Numbered from the stretch's first letter, positions 53,261 through 62,090 are shown. The stretch is DNA of 64,000 nucleotides from an uncultured Atopobium sp. (GCA_916715765.1 CAKAPG010000001.1:1-64000); one strand, 5' to 3'. Notes: generated by a model from the letters alone, not told the origin. Program-made: numbers and translations.

Positions 53261-53312
53261 GTGGTTCTCCTGGCAAGTATCGTCTTACGTGAAATTACAC
53301 CCTAAGCCGCGT

Positions 53313-54161
53313 TTAAACGGCAATCGGAATGTTCTTGACCTGCGGACCGTGCTGATAATCTTCGACAATGAGGTCGTCAGTAGTGAAGTCGTAAAAGTTG
53401 GTGACGTTAGGGTTCAGGCTCACCTTTGGTGCGTCAAAGGTGGGGCGAGAAATCAATTCTTTAACAATGTCAACGTGGCGATCGTAAATGTGAGCATCGG
53501 CAATCATGTGAACCAGCTCACCAGCCTCCATGCCGCTGACCTGCGCAACCATCATGAGTAAGATAGCGTACTGGCAAACATTCCAGTTGTTAGCTGCAAG
53601 AATATCCTGGCTACGCTGAACAAGCAGTAGGTTAAGTGTAGGTTTGTCCTTACCTGCTTCCTGAGTAACGTTATAGATTGCGTTGAATGCGCAAGGGTAG
53701 AGGTTCATCTCCGAGAGGTCGGCAAAGGTATACAGGTTGGTCATAATACGGCGGCTGAACGGATTCTCCTTGAGGTCCTTGAGTACACGATCCATCTGGT
53801 CATAGTCGCCATCGGAGTAGTGAGAGACCTGTCCAACTTGATAACCGTAAGCCTTGCCAATGGAACCAGACTCATCAGCCCATGAATCCCAGATGTGTGA
53901 GTTAAGATCGTTAACGTTGTTGGACTTCTTCTGGTAAATCCACAGGACCTCGTCCATGGCGCTCTTGAGCGCAGTGCGACGAAGTGTCAGCGCTGGAAAC
54001 TCCTCGCGCAAATCATAGCGATTGCAGACGCCAAACTTCTTGATTGTGTATGCGGAGGTACCATCTTCCCAGGTAGGACGGACCTTCTCGCCCTCGGTGG
54101 TGGTGCCGTTTTCAATAATGTCGGAGCACATATCAATAAAAATGCGATCTGCTTTGCTCAT
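53313..54161 (-). CDS. thyA: Thymidylate synthase, divergent ThyA type
   Basis: A 282-residue folate-dependent enzyme methylating dUMP. The catalytic cysteine is in NLYPCAFNAIYNV, where most ThyA proteins have PPCH. The dUMP site QRSQDILAANNWNVCQYAIL and the HIYDRHVD segment are recognisable. The order and length fit ThyA, not ThyX. Replacement of the histidine after the nucleophile places it in a divergent branch also seen in some Firmicutes. ATG 54161 behind AGGA is preferred to TTG 54167. Its mRNA continues into folA. Confidence 0.88.
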   Translation of the reverse strand: MSKADRIFIDMCSDIIENGTTTEGEKVRPTWEDGTSAYTIKKFGVCNRYDLREEFPALTLRRTALKSAMDEVLWIYQKKSNNVNDLNSHIWDSWADESGSIGKAYGYQVGQVSHYSDGDYDQMDRVLKDLKENPFSRRIMTNLYTFADLSEMNLYPCAFNAIYNVTQEAGKDKPTLNLLLVQRSQDILAANNWNVCQYAILLMMVAQVSGMEAGELVHMIADAHIYDRHVDIVKELISRPTFDAPKVSLNPNVTNFYDFTTDDLIVEDYQHGPQVKNIPIAV

Positions 54162-54239
54162 ATTCAATCCTTCAAAATACCGTTCAAAATGGAATAAACA
54201 CCTGCTAGTTGTACGTATAGCAAGTCTTTTCCAAGTACA

Positions 54240-54488
54240 TTACCAGTTGCTGTCAGTATAAGCGCTGTAGGGGTCCCCAAAAAGCGGGCTTGTACTCGTA
54301 CGAGTGTCCGCAACACAAGAACGTCCCAATCCCGAGAGCATCATAATAACTATAAAAAATAGCAAGCCCGCAGGAAAAGGAGAGCCATCAGGCATCTGCG
54401 ACGGATCGTTTGGGTCGAAGTCAGGGCCCTCGTCGCCAAATTCATGCCTGTTGTGCCTGGTATCTTGGTTGTCGTCTTTCTTTGCCAT
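54240..54488 (-). CDS. Small single-helix membrane protein, hypothetical
   Basis: An 82-residue protein. An acidic, Asp/Pro-rich N-terminus (NDPSQMPDGSPFP) precedes one membrane helix (about 42-58, LLFFIVIMMLSGLG) and a short polar tail. AGGA lies just before the ATG. No family was recognised. It may be real because of the coherent charge/helix layout and its place in line with the thyA direction. It lies 78 bp upstream of thyA. Confidence 0.5.
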   Translation of the reverse strand: MAKKDDNQDTRHNRHEFGDEGPDFDPNDPSQMPDGSPFPAGLLFFIVIMMLSGLGRSCVADTRTSTSPLFGDPYSAYTDSNW

Positions 54489-54548
54489 CAATCCTCAATC
54501 AAACGCTTATACTTTGATGATACCCGTCGTCGCCCAAGGATTTCATGG

Positions 54549-54558
54549 CGAGAAACCC
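54549..54558 (+). repeat. Dispersed motif CGAGAAACCC (10 of 12)
   Basis: Intergenic copy, preceded by GG as in the best copies. It is followed by CT rather than GT. Confidence 0.5.
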
Positions 54559-54688
54559 CTCTTTTTGTCACTCCACATTCTCTGCAAAGTATTTTGCACA
54601 CGACGACTTGTTTACGCCTGCAGCTCGCTTACACCCGCAACATCCGCGCCCGTAGCACTCTCGTCCGCGGCTTACGCGTCCGCGGCTC

Positions 54689-55120
54689 CTACAGGTGCTG
54701 CGACGCAAAAATGTCGTTCCAGAACGTGCCAAGCTGCTTGATAAGCTCAATGTCCGCGGGAAGCCATTGCACGTCAAGCAGCTCGTTTTGGGCAAGCCAA
54801 CGAAGTTCCGAGTGAATCTCAGAATCCACGACAGGCTCTTCAGACTCGCTCAGCGTGCAGATATAGCAATCCATATGCAGGTCAAAGGTGGGGTAGGAGT
54901 AAGCTATCGTGTCATAGAAAAACGCTGCCTGCACCCTACAGTGCAGCTCTTCCTGAATTTCTCGACGCAGCGCCTGCTCAGAGGTTTCTCCAGCCTCAAC
55001 TTTTCCGCCAGGAAACTCCCAGAAGCCAGCATTATCCGCATCAGCCCTACACGCGGCAAGAATTTTGTTGTCTTTATAGAAGATAGCTGCAGCTACATTG
55101 ACTGTTTTGGCCTCGGTCAT
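54689..55120 (-). CDS. NUDIX hydrolase (MutT/CTP pyrophosphohydrolase type)
   Basis: A 143-residue hydrolase with a complete NUDIX box GGKVEAGETSEQALRREIQE (about 37-56, continuing EL). It begins VAAAIFYKDNKILAACRADAD, as in MutT and NudG. It likely cleans the nucleotide pool of oxidised or modified nucleoside triphosphates. ATG 55120 behind GGAGGG is preferred. The start lies 2 bp beyond the end of the thioesterase gene, so the two are co-transcribed. The 3' region (54595-54700) is GC-rich with short repeats. Confidence 0.88.
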   Translation of the reverse strand: MTEAKTVNVAAAIFYKDNKILAACRADADNAGFWEFPGGKVEAGETSEQALRREIQEELHCRVQAAFFYDTIAYSYPTFDLHMDCYICTLSESEEPVVDSEIHSELRWLAQNELLDVQWLPADIELIKQLGTFWNDIFASQHL

Positions 55121-55121
55121 G

Positions 55122-55838
55122 TTATCCCTCCAGCCTGACTGTTGCAAAAACGGTGGAACTCTCGGCATCTTTGAGCACTACCGAGAAACCCGTCTCATCG
55201 GCGTATACCTGGGGAGTAATGGTGTCGCCCAAGTGCGCCTGGCTCCTGTACTGCACCACAATGCGACGCAGCTTGTGAGAATAGCCAAGGGCCACAAGCG
55301 TGTCAACAGCCATGAGCACGTATTGAGCATTGTTGACGTGCTTGTTTGTATCCAGGTGCTGCTGAGAAACAAGAATGGCTGGACCATCAACAGCATTTCC
55401 CTCAAGTGTAATTTTTCGAGGAGTTGGTGGCAAATCTACGCGAGGCTCGCCAGTAATGTAGACGTTTTCGCTTTCTGGAACACGAGCAGCCTTGCCTTCA
55501 TTGATATCCATCAAATACCAGGTAGAGTCCGCTTTTACGATGGTTGCGCCGTCTGCATCATTAATAACAAACGACCTAGATGCTTGAAGACCCTTCATCT
55601 GATACGACCAGGTACCTACGCAGATCTTCTCGCCAAACTGGGGAAGACGGTCAACTTGGATTTGCCACGTTGCCAGAACCCATGCGTATCCCTCGCTGGC
55701 CAGTTGCTTAAAGCCGCGGCCAATATCTTCTGAGTGGAACGTCGAGCAGTCCTGCAAATAGTTCATAACGCCTACCAGGGAAAGCTTTCCGGTCTCATCA
55801 CACTCGCTATATCTAACTCTACTTTCAATGGTGTACAT
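55122..55838 (-). CDS. Acyl-ACP thioesterase (FatA-like, double hotdog)
   Basis: A 238-residue cytosolic enzyme releasing fatty acids from acyl-ACP. The N-terminal hotdog has RYSECDETGKLSLVGVMNYLQDC. The second hotdog carries the catalytic DTNKHVNNAQYV (Asn and His), matching the plant and bacterial acyl-ACP thioesterase family. Such single-copy enzymes in anaerobes are thought to tune membrane fatty acid release. It overlaps no gene. One of the dispersed 12-mers (55182-55193) lies in its 3' coding part. Confidence 0.9.
   Translation of the reverse strand: MYTIESRVRYSECDETGKLSLVGVMNYLQDCSTFHSEDIGRGFKQLASEGYAWVLATWQIQVDRLPQFGEKICVGTWSYQMKGLQASRSFVINDADGATIVKADSTWYLMDINEGKAARVPESENVYITGEPRVDLPPTPRKITLEGNAVDGPAILVSQQHLDTNKHVNNAQYVLMAVDTLVALGYSHKLRRIVVQYRSQAHLGDTITPQVYADETGFSVVLKDAESSTVFATVRLEG
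55182..55193 (+). repeat. Dispersed 12-mer CGAGAAACCCGT (exact)
   Basis: Within the acyl-ACP thioesterase gene, encoding part of TGFSV on the opposite strand. Confidence 0.65.
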
Positions 55839-55885
55839 ACAAATCCAAACTCGAAATCAGCGTTTGCTGAGGTATTACAATATGT

Positions 55886-55897
55886 CGAGAAACCCGT
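55886..55897 (+). repeat. Dispersed 12-mer CGAGAAACCCGT (exact)
   Basis: Abuts the stop codon (complement 55898-55900) of the CmpB-like gene. Confidence 0.7.
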
Positions 55898-56746
55898 CTA
55901 GTTGTCCCATGGGAACGAACCCGGCAAGTGGTCTCTGACTTTTTGTGTGGTATCGTCAAGTTTCTTCTTAGTTACCTGGACTTTTTGCGAAACCTGTTGA
56001 GCCTTTTGGGTGGCAATAAGAGTTGCATTCTGGGCCGCCGCATTTGCCTTTTGAGCTGCTGCGTTTGCTTTCTGCGATGCGTTTTGCGCTGCAGCGCTTA
56101 CTTTTTGCGAAGCATTCTGTGCGGCTTCTTCAACCTTCATTGATGCATCTTGAGCTGCGGCTTCAACTTTGTGATGAGTGGTTGGTCCGTTCCAAAGAAG
56201 ACTGGCAACCGTGTCCAAAAAATAAAGCGTAACCACAATAAACGCCACAACCGAGACAGTATGCTTGGAGAAAATCATCAAAATATTAAGCATCGTTGGG
56301 ACTAGCACAAAAACTGAGGTAACAGAAAACGCACCAAATACCGTGCTGGCCTGGGGACAAATTCGACCATGCAAGTTGAACTTAAACATAGAGTAGTCCC
56401 ACCACTTCTTTTTAAAGCGACGCTCCAAAAAGAGTCCGGTCGAGTACTCAATAACTGTGGCTAAAACTGCACCAATGATAAAGACAATAATTGGATTAGA
56501 AATCTGGCCTAGTACCAGCCATTCCGCAAGCGCTCCAATGCCATAAATAGGGCAGGTAGGACCAAAAAGAAAACCGCGCTTGGTAAATTCTCCCTCAACA
56601 ACGGAGCAATAAATGGTCTCGTACACCCAACCACCAAAAGAAATCAGCGCAAAAATTATGACCATCTGAGGCAGATACTGCACAAAGAGCTCAATATTCT
56701 TATCGAGTGCAAAGAGTGTACGTAGCGTCTCAGTCATGGTGCTCAC
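55898..56746 (-). CDS. CmpB-family membrane protein (putative ABC transporter type IV) with repeat tail
   Basis: A 282-residue protein. Residues 1-190 have about five membrane helices and the signature of the ABC_trans_CmpB family (SFGGWVYETIYCSVVEGEFT, RGFLFGPTCPIYGIGA, KKKWWDYSMFKFNLHGRIC). Residues about 195-265 are a low-complexity tail of AAAQNASQKV-type units, predicted as a long amphipathic helix like LEA proteins. The start is GTG 56746, overlapping the HD gene stop (GTGA), or ATG 56737. Function is unknown; the family is broadly distributed in Gram-positive anaerobes. Confidence 0.82.
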   Translation of the reverse strand: MSTMTETLRTLFALDKNIELFVQYLPQMVIIFALISFGGWVYETIYCSVVEGEFTKRGFLFGPTCPIYGIGALAEWLVLGQISNPIIVFIIGAVLATVIEYSTGLFLERRFKKKWWDYSMFKFNLHGRICPQASTVFGAFSVTSVFVLVPTMLNILMIFSKHTVSVVAFIVVTLYFLDTVASLLWNGPTTHHKVEAAAQDASMKVEEAAQNASQKVSAAAQNASQKANAAAQKANAAAQNATLIATQKAQQVSQKVQVTKKKLDDTTQKVRDHLPGSFPWDN

Positions 56747-57336
56747 GAGAGGTTTCCGTAATCCATGTAGTCGTTAAACTCATCTGACTCACTGTTTGTT
56801 GTGCCCTGAAAATCGCTTTCAGGTGTCGAGAAACCCGTTGGGCGGAAACCCTCTTTTTTGTATGGATTGCCTGTCAGCGTTTCTGCAGTTGAACAAGCTT
56901 TATCGCAGGTCGTTACAATCCAAGCCTCTTTGGTATGAGGGGGAATAGGAACCAGAGGAAACATGTGGTGCAAGATGATGTCTTCCTCAACAGGGGTTAA
57001 ATCAGGGAAATCCTCGCGGGCATTATCAAGTGCATGGCGAGGGTGCGTAAATCCGTGCCAGTTGTCTGGCGCGGCCTCGTGATCATGCCAATCATAGAGG
57101 TAGTAGTCATGCAGAAGCGCGCCACGCACAAGGGCATGCTCGTCAACTTTGATGCCAGCATTCATGGCAAATGCAAGGCTGCTATAAGCAACCGCAATAA
57201 CATGGTCGAGAGTGCTGGTAGTTCCATGTTGTGTAAAAGTTGCAAGTTGGTAGAGTCTTCCGGACTTCAAAATAGGAGTCGAAAGCTCATCGAACCTCTC
57301 GCGAATTTTAGAAACGTCAACCAAAAAATATCCCAT
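56743..57336 (-). CDS. HD-domain phosphohydrolase
   Basis: A 197-residue protein with the HD metal site in GALLHDYYLYDWHDHE, an upstream His in TLDHVIAVAYSSL, and the following HGFTHPRHALDNA and ILHHMFPLVPIPP motifs typical of small HDIG-type hydrolases. Members hydrolyse nucleotides or phosphoesters. The C-terminal 40 residues (after CSTAETL) are polar and unstructured. The start is uncertain (ATG 57336 or GTG 57351) with no strong ribosome site. It overlaps the CmpB-like gene by four bases, suggesting a functional link. Confidence 0.85.
   Translation of the reverse strand: MGYFLVDVSKIRERFDELSTPILKSGRLYQLATFTQHGTTSTLDHVIAVAYSSLAFAMNAGIKVDEHALVRGALLHDYYLYDWHDHEAAPDNWHGFTHPRHALDNAREDFPDLTPVEEDIILHHMFPLVPIPPHTKEAWIVTTCDKACSTAETLTGNPYKKEGFRPTGFSTPESDFQGTTNSESDEFNDYMDYGNLS
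56827..56838 (+). repeat. Dispersed 12-mer CGAGAAACCCGT (exact)
   Basis: Within the 3' coding part of the HD-domain gene, encoding TGFSTP on the opposite strand. Confidence 0.65.
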
Positions 57337-57501
57337 CAACTGTGCGCACACATCAGAATTTTGCGTGCGTACCTTAGCAATGTATCTATAAAAGATTAGT
57401 TAATCTGACGGTTACGTGCAATCTTTTTGGCTGAATGTTACGAAAACGAAAGAAAAGAAAACGCGCTCCCTGAGAGTATAGAAAGTGCCGTTTACCTGCT
57501 C

Positions 57502-58428
57502 TTATACTTTCTCACTGTAGGGGCTCATGTGGTCCACCACAACGTTTACCACGCCAGGAAGACACCTAGCAGAATAGGCATAGATGTCGTGGCAGGTGAC
57601 CTCGCCATTTACTTCCAGTGGCATAGGCGCAGTTGATTCAACGGTAATTTCTTTGCCGCTAAAGCTATTGAGGTAGGGCCTACCAAGCGAGTCTCCCGTG
57701 CGATCAAAGAAGCCAGAAAGCAGTGGGCGTACCAGTTTTGCAGTCATGTGAGTCTCAATGACAATAACCTCAAGCAGACCGTCATTCATGCGATTACCAG
57801 GAGCTAATTCAATTCCTGCTTGCATCATGGAACTGTTTGCAATAAGGCAGCCAATGCCCTGAAGCTCATGCACTTTGCCGTCAACAGTAATTTTGAAGTC
57901 GTGTACTGGCGGCATAAGGTTGGCTAGGGCTGCAGTAAAGTATGCGGCTTCTCCGAAAGTTTGTTTGTGGGGGATAGCTGAACGCATAATTTCTGCGTCA
58001 AGGCCTGTACCGGCCATTAAAGGAACTCCAGCTACATGGGTTTCTCCCGATACTGTGGTCCAGGTAATCTCACCCAGATCAAGCTGAGCGGTCTGAAGGT
58101 TTCTGCAGGCCAGCGCCAGTGCGTTAGGTTCAGGAGCGTTTCCAATACTTGCTGCCAGAAGATTGGCGGTTCCAGAAGGGAAGACCAAAATAGGTGTCTG
58201 GCATCCTCTAAGGCCATAGAGCAGGCTAGATACGGTGCCATCTCCGCCCGAGAGCACCACTACGTCAAAATCTTCAGGCTGAACAGAACTCAGAACCTCA
58301 TCTGTGTGCCAATGGCTTTCAACTAGCTTTACCAGGCATTCGTCGCCGCTTTTCAGAAGAGCGCGCTCAAATTCAAAGATTGCGTCAGAGCTAAAACCCG
58401 AGCAAGGATTGTGAATGATGAGGGTTCT
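57502..58428 (-). CDS. Diacylglycerol kinase family lipid kinase
   Basis: A 308-residue DAGK-catalytic-domain protein (DgkB/YegS type). The N-terminal IIHNPCSGFSSD phosphate-binding strand, the LSGGDGTVSSLLYGL motif, LVFPSGTANLLAASIG and the C-terminal PLEVNGE are diagnostic. It phosphorylates diacylglycerol or a related lipid at the cytoplasmic face. GGAGG lies before ATG 58428; the longer frame lacks a site. It is divergent from rnd across a short spacer. A second family member starts at the left edge of the window. Confidence 0.9.
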   Translation of the reverse strand, partial: RTLIIHNPCSGFSSDAIFEFERALLKSGDECLVKLVESHWHTDEVLSSVQPEDFDVVVLSGGDGTVSSLLYGLRGCQTPILVFPSGTANLLAASIGNAPEPNALALACRNLQTAQLDLGEITWTTVSGETHVAGVPLMAGTGLDAEIMRSAIPHKQTFGEAAYFTAALANLMPPVHDFKITVDGKVHELQGIGCLIANSSMMQAGIELAPGNRMNDGLLEVIVIETHMTAKLVRPLLSGFFDRTGDSLGRPYLNSFSGKEITVESTAPMPLEVNGEVTCHDIYAYSARCLPGVVNVVVDHMSPYSEKV

Positions 58429-58520
58429 CATATATCCTCCGAAGATTTGCGACAAGCTGGTATATCATTTTGATACGTATGAGTGTATCGCTTTACGTTA
58501 GGTACTTAATCGGCAATTGG

Positions 58521-59660
58521 ATGGACGCATTGTATATAGCAACCTCAGAAGAACTTTCCGCATTTTGTGAGCGAGCAAAGACTTCGCATATCCTTGCAGT
58601 TGATACGGAGTTTCTTCGCGAGAAAACCTACTTCCCCAAGCTTTGCCTGGTGCAGGTTTCCACAGGTTCAGAGATTGCTGCGATTGATCCCTTGCTTATC
58701 GATGACCTAACTCCGCTTAAAGAGCTCCTGGAAAATCCGCAGATTGTCAAGATTTTCCACGCGTGCTCACAAGACCTTGAAGTCTTGCTAGAAAAAATGG
58801 ATTGCGCATGTGCTCCTGTATTTGATACGCAGGTAGCAGCTGCATTTTTGGGCATGCGTCAGCAGGTGAGCTACGCCGGTCTGGTAGAAAATTTTGCTAA
58901 CGTTAAGCTTGCTAAGGCTGAGTCTTTAACAGACTGGTCAAAGCGACCTCTTGATAAAGAGCAGCTGGTATATGCCGAGGACGACGTGAGATATCTTCCG
59001 GCAATCTACAATCAAATGGTCGAGAAGCTCATCAAGCTTGATCGTCTGAGCTGGGTAAAGCCAGAGATGGACCAGCATACTAATATTGAGCAGTATCGTC
59101 GAGACCCTTATCAGGCATATCTTCGTTTAAAACGTTCTGGCTCGCTTACGCGCAGACAACTTGCTATTGCTCGAGAGGTGTGTGCCTGGCGAGAAGAAAC
59201 TGCTGCTAAAAGAGATGTCCCACGTAAGTGGGTGCTTTCTGACGAACTCATTATTGAGATTTGTCGCCGTGTTCCTACAACACCAGATAGACTGCGCAAA
59301 ATCCGCGGCACTGAGCAAATCTCTCAAGGTGGGGTAGTGCATCTACTAGATGCAATTAAGCGTGGACAAAAGACACCCGCAGATCAGTGTCCAAAAATCG
59401 AGCATCACGCTCATCCTTCAGCTGGTTCTGAAGGTGTTGTTGAGCTTATGTATGCTCTTATTAGGATTGTTTCAGAAAAAGAGGGAATTGCGTCTCCGTT
59501 AATTGCCAATAAAGATGATCTTACTGATTTGCTTTTGGATAGGTCTGACGCAAGACTTAAAACCGGATGGCGTTATCAATTAGTAGGCAAGCAGCTTGTT
59601 GGACTACTCAATGGCGAGGTAGGACTAACAGTTAAAAATGGTCGAGTAGAGCTACTGTAA
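58521..59660 (+). CDS. rnd: Ribonuclease D-like 3'-5' exonuclease with HRDC domains
   Basis: A 379-residue DEDD exonuclease. Catalytic residues are in ILAVDTEFLREKTY (Asp, Glu), FHACSQDLEVL (Asp) and YAEDDVRYL (Tyr and Asp). An HRDC domain lies at about 195-275 (LTRRQLAIAREVCAWREETA), with a second, weaker one near the C-terminus. It trims tRNA precursors and other structured RNAs. ATG 58521 fits family length; ATG 58479 or TTG 58470 would add 14-17 residues without homology. It has its own transcription start divergent from the DAGK gene. Confidence 0.9.
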   Translation: MDALYIATSEELSAFCERAKTSHILAVDTEFLREKTYFPKLCLVQVSTGSEIAAIDPLLIDDLTPLKELLENPQIVKIFHACSQDLEVLLEKMDCACAPVFDTQVAAAFLGMRQQVSYAGLVENFANVKLAKAESLTDWSKRPLDKEQLVYAEDDVRYLPAIYNQMVEKLIKLDRLSWVKPEMDQHTNIEQYRRDPYQAYLRLKRSGSLTRRQLAIAREVCAWREETAAKRDVPRKWVLSDELIIEICRRVPTTPDRLRKIRGTEQISQGGVVHLLDAIKRGQKTPADQCPKIEHHAHPSAGSEGVVELMYALIRIVSEKEGIASPLIANKDDLTDLLLDRSDARLKTGWRYQLVGKQLVGLLNGEVGLTVKNGRVELL

Positions 59661-59763
59661 AAGCAGCGTTTTACCTAGGGCCAAGCATGATTACTCTTAC
59701 AAACCTGACTTTTTGTCCGGTGAGTTGGGTATACTCATTTTTATACATAGATAGGAGAAAAAC

Positions 59764-60450
59764 ATGTATTACTCAGGTGCGTTTATCCCATACGTTGTTC
59801 TAGTAGTTGCCTCGTTGGTGCTCGGATTGGGTACTCAGTGGTACATCAAACATGAATTTAAAAAGTATTCTCTAGTTCCTTCAGGGTTTAATGCCACTGG
59901 CGCTTCTGTTGCTCGTACCATGATGGACACTAACGGAGCGGCCAATGTTGGCATCAAGAGAATTTCTGGTGAGCTCACCGATAACTTTGATCCACGTGAC
60001 AATTGCCTGCACCTTTCTGATGCAAACTTCTCTGAGGGTAGCGTAGCTTCAGTTGCTGTTTCTTGTCATGAAGCAGGTCATGCTGTTCAGACCGCTAAGA
60101 TGTACATGCCATCTCGCGTTCGTTCCGCTCTTGTTCCTGTTGTTAATTTAGCATCCGCAGCATGGATCTATGTCTTTATTGCTGGTGTCTTGCTAAATGT
60201 TTCAGGCATGACCGTGCTAGCAATTTGGCTGTATGCATTTACCTTCTTATTCCATATAGTTACGCTTCCTGTAGAGATTGATGCTTCAAGGCGTGGATTA
60301 GCCTTTTTGAAGGCAAATGCTCCTGCAGGCTTTGACTACAATGGCGCAAAAAAGGTACTGATTGCCGCTGCTCTTACTTACGTAGCCGCTGCAATGGTTT
60401 CTGCACTCCAGCTTCTATATCTGCTTGGTTCTTCCAGAAGCAGGAATTAG
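59764..60450 (+). CDS. Membrane zinc metallopeptidase (YugP/PF04298 type)
   Basis: A 228-residue integral membrane peptidase. Helix 1 is at the N-terminus. The zinc site is in CHEAGHAVQTAKMYMPSRVR (HExxH), and a third ligand is likely in LPVEIDASRRGLAFL. Two or three further helices follow (about 125-175 and 200-220). The arrangement is that of the neutral zinc metallopeptidase family, whose substrates are undefined. AGGAG lies before ATG 59764. Its stop is two bases before xseA, which suggests co-transcription, though a functional link is not obvious. Confidence 0.9.
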   Translation: MYYSGAFIPYVVLVVASLVLGLGTQWYIKHEFKKYSLVPSGFNATGASVARTMMDTNGAANVGIKRISGELTDNFDPRDNCLHLSDANFSEGSVASVAVSCHEAGHAVQTAKMYMPSRVRSALVPVVNLASAAWIYVFIAGVLLNVSGMTVLAIWLYAFTFLFHIVTLPVEIDASRRGLAFLKANAPAGFDYNGAKKVLIAAALTYVAAAMVSALQLLYLLGSSRSRN

Positions 60451-60452
60451 TA

Positions 60453-61802
60453 ATGGATCAGATTCAAGAGAAAGAAGATTCTGTTCTTTCAGTATCTGAT
60501 GCGGTGCTCTTTGCAAAAGATGAAGTTGCCTCAATGCCATCTATGACGGTGGTTGGAGAGGTCTCTGGATTTAGGGGTCCAAACTATAAGTCTGGGCATT
60601 GTTACTTTGACGTAAAAGACCCTGTTAGTTCTATGGCAGTCATTGTCTGGTCAAAGATTTATGCTGCTAGTGGCATTACGTTGCAAGACGGCATGAAAAT
60701 CCAGATGACAGGAAAGTTTGATATTTACGCTTCAAGCGGCAAGCTTTCTTTTCATGCGCGTACTATTCAGATCGCCGGAGAAGGAGACCTTCGCCAAAAG
60801 GTGGCACAGCTTGCTAAAAAGCTAGAAAAAGAAGGTCTTACAGATATTTCCAGAAAGCGCTACATTCCAGAGTTTTGCACACGCATTGGTGTTGTTACTT
60901 CACTTTCTGGCAGCGTCATTGATGATGTTAAGCGTACGCTTGCGCGCAGAAACCCTCTTGTAGAGCTTGAGGTATCTGGCTGTGCTGTTCAGGGTACTCA
61001 TGCACCTGCAACTATTATGAGAGCTCTCCAGGTTGCTGCAACTACACGGCCAGATGCAATCTTGCTAGTGCGTGGGGGTGGCTCATTCGAAGATCTTATG
61101 TGTTTCAATGATGAGGGGGTGGCTCGCGCTATTGCTGCATGTCCAGTTCCTGTTATCACGGGCATTGGCCATGAGCCCGATACCACCATTGCAGATATGG
61201 TTTCTGATAGAAGAACCTCAACGCCAACTGCTGCTGCAGAGTCTGTGGCTCCCGCTATTAGTGAGTTACAAACTACGTTTAACAACAGAATTTCTCGCCT
61301 TGGAAATGCTACAAGAAAGATTTTGCAGTTCTATAAAACGGGACTTACATCTGTTGAGCAACGCTCTAACTTGGCAATGAAAAATGCTCTAGCAAGTAAA
61401 AAATTCCAGTTAGAAAAGCTGTCTGACCGTCCTTGTTTGAAAGACCCTGCTTATATTATTTCTACAAGAACAGAAGACCTTAATCAGACTGAGCAAAGGC
61501 TTATGGACGCTCTGCCAGCGCTTCTTGCAAGAAAGAAAGAGACGCTTTCTGTTGAGTCACAAAGGCTAACCAGAGCTAGTTCTGCCATGCTCCATCCACA
61601 TGAGGCTTTGCTGTCTTCGCTTGCAGGAAAATTAGACGCGCTTTCTCCTCTAAAGGTTCTTACAAGGGGATATGCATATGTCCAAGATGAAAAGGGATCT
61701 GTCATTAAAACGGCCAAAGACGCCTCGGTTGGAGACTCTTTGCTGGTCAAAATGACGGATGGAACAATTAAGGCAACTGTTTCTGACATTGAACTTTCAT
61801 AG
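60453..61802 (+). CDS. xseA: Exodeoxyribonuclease VII large subunit
   Basis: A 449-residue subunit of the single-strand exonuclease. The N-terminal OB fold is at about 12-115 (MTVVGEVSGFRGPNYKSGHC and YFDVKD). The catalytic domain contains RIGVVTSLSGSVIDDVKRTLARRNP, ILLVRGGGSFEDLMCFND, PVITGIGHEPDTTIAD and DRRTSTPTAAAE. A coiled-coil region for XseB binding runs over about 270-390. A C-terminal LKVLTRGYAYV segment is canonical. Full length and intact. Confidence 0.95.
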   Translation: MDQIQEKEDSVLSVSDAVLFAKDEVASMPSMTVVGEVSGFRGPNYKSGHCYFDVKDPVSSMAVIVWSKIYAASGITLQDGMKIQMTGKFDIYASSGKLSFHARTIQIAGEGDLRQKVAQLAKKLEKEGLTDISRKRYIPEFCTRIGVVTSLSGSVIDDVKRTLARRNPLVELEVSGCAVQGTHAPATIMRALQVAATTRPDAILLVRGGGSFEDLMCFNDEGVARAIAACPVPVITGIGHEPDTTIADMVSDRRTSTPTAAAESVAPAISELQTTFNNRISRLGNATRKILQFYKTGLTSVEQRSNLAMKNALASKKFQLEKLSDRPCLKDPAYIISTRTEDLNQTEQRLMDALPALLARKKETLSVESQRLTRASSAMLHPHEALLSSLAGKLDALSPLKVLTRGYAYVQDEKGSVIKTAKDASVGDSLLVKMTDGTIKATVSDIELS

Positions 61803-61816
61803 ATAAGGGGAACAAC

Positions 61817-62080
61817 ATGGATACTAAGAAGACCGAAGAGCTGACTTTTAAAGATGCTTCTATTGAGCTTGAGCAGATTGTTCGTAAGCTTGAGGGCACA
61901 GATTTGGAGCTCGAGGAGTCTTTGGCTCTGTATGCTCGTGGCGTTGAGCTGGTAAAGGATCTTCGTGGAAGGCTTGATACTGCAGAGCAGAAGGTTAAGG
62001 TTCTGCTTGATGAGTCCCAGGCAGGAGCTGCAATTACTGATACAACCGCAGCGCCTTCTACTGCATATTTAGATGAGTAA
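61817..62080 (+). CDS. xseB: Exodeoxyribonuclease VII small subunit
   Basis: An 87-residue helical hairpin with the XseB pattern SIELEQIVRKLEGTDLELEE and YARGVELVKDLRGRLDTAEQ, continuing KVKVLL. It binds the XseA coiled coil. It is 14 bp after xseA behind AGGGG. An Ala/Thr-rich tail ends the protein. Confidence 0.95.
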   Translation: MDTKKTEELTFKDASIELEQIVRKLEGTDLELEESLALYARGVELVKDLRGRLDTAEQKVKVLLDESQAGAAITDTTAAPSTAYLDE

Positions 62081-62090
62081 AGGAGAGGCT

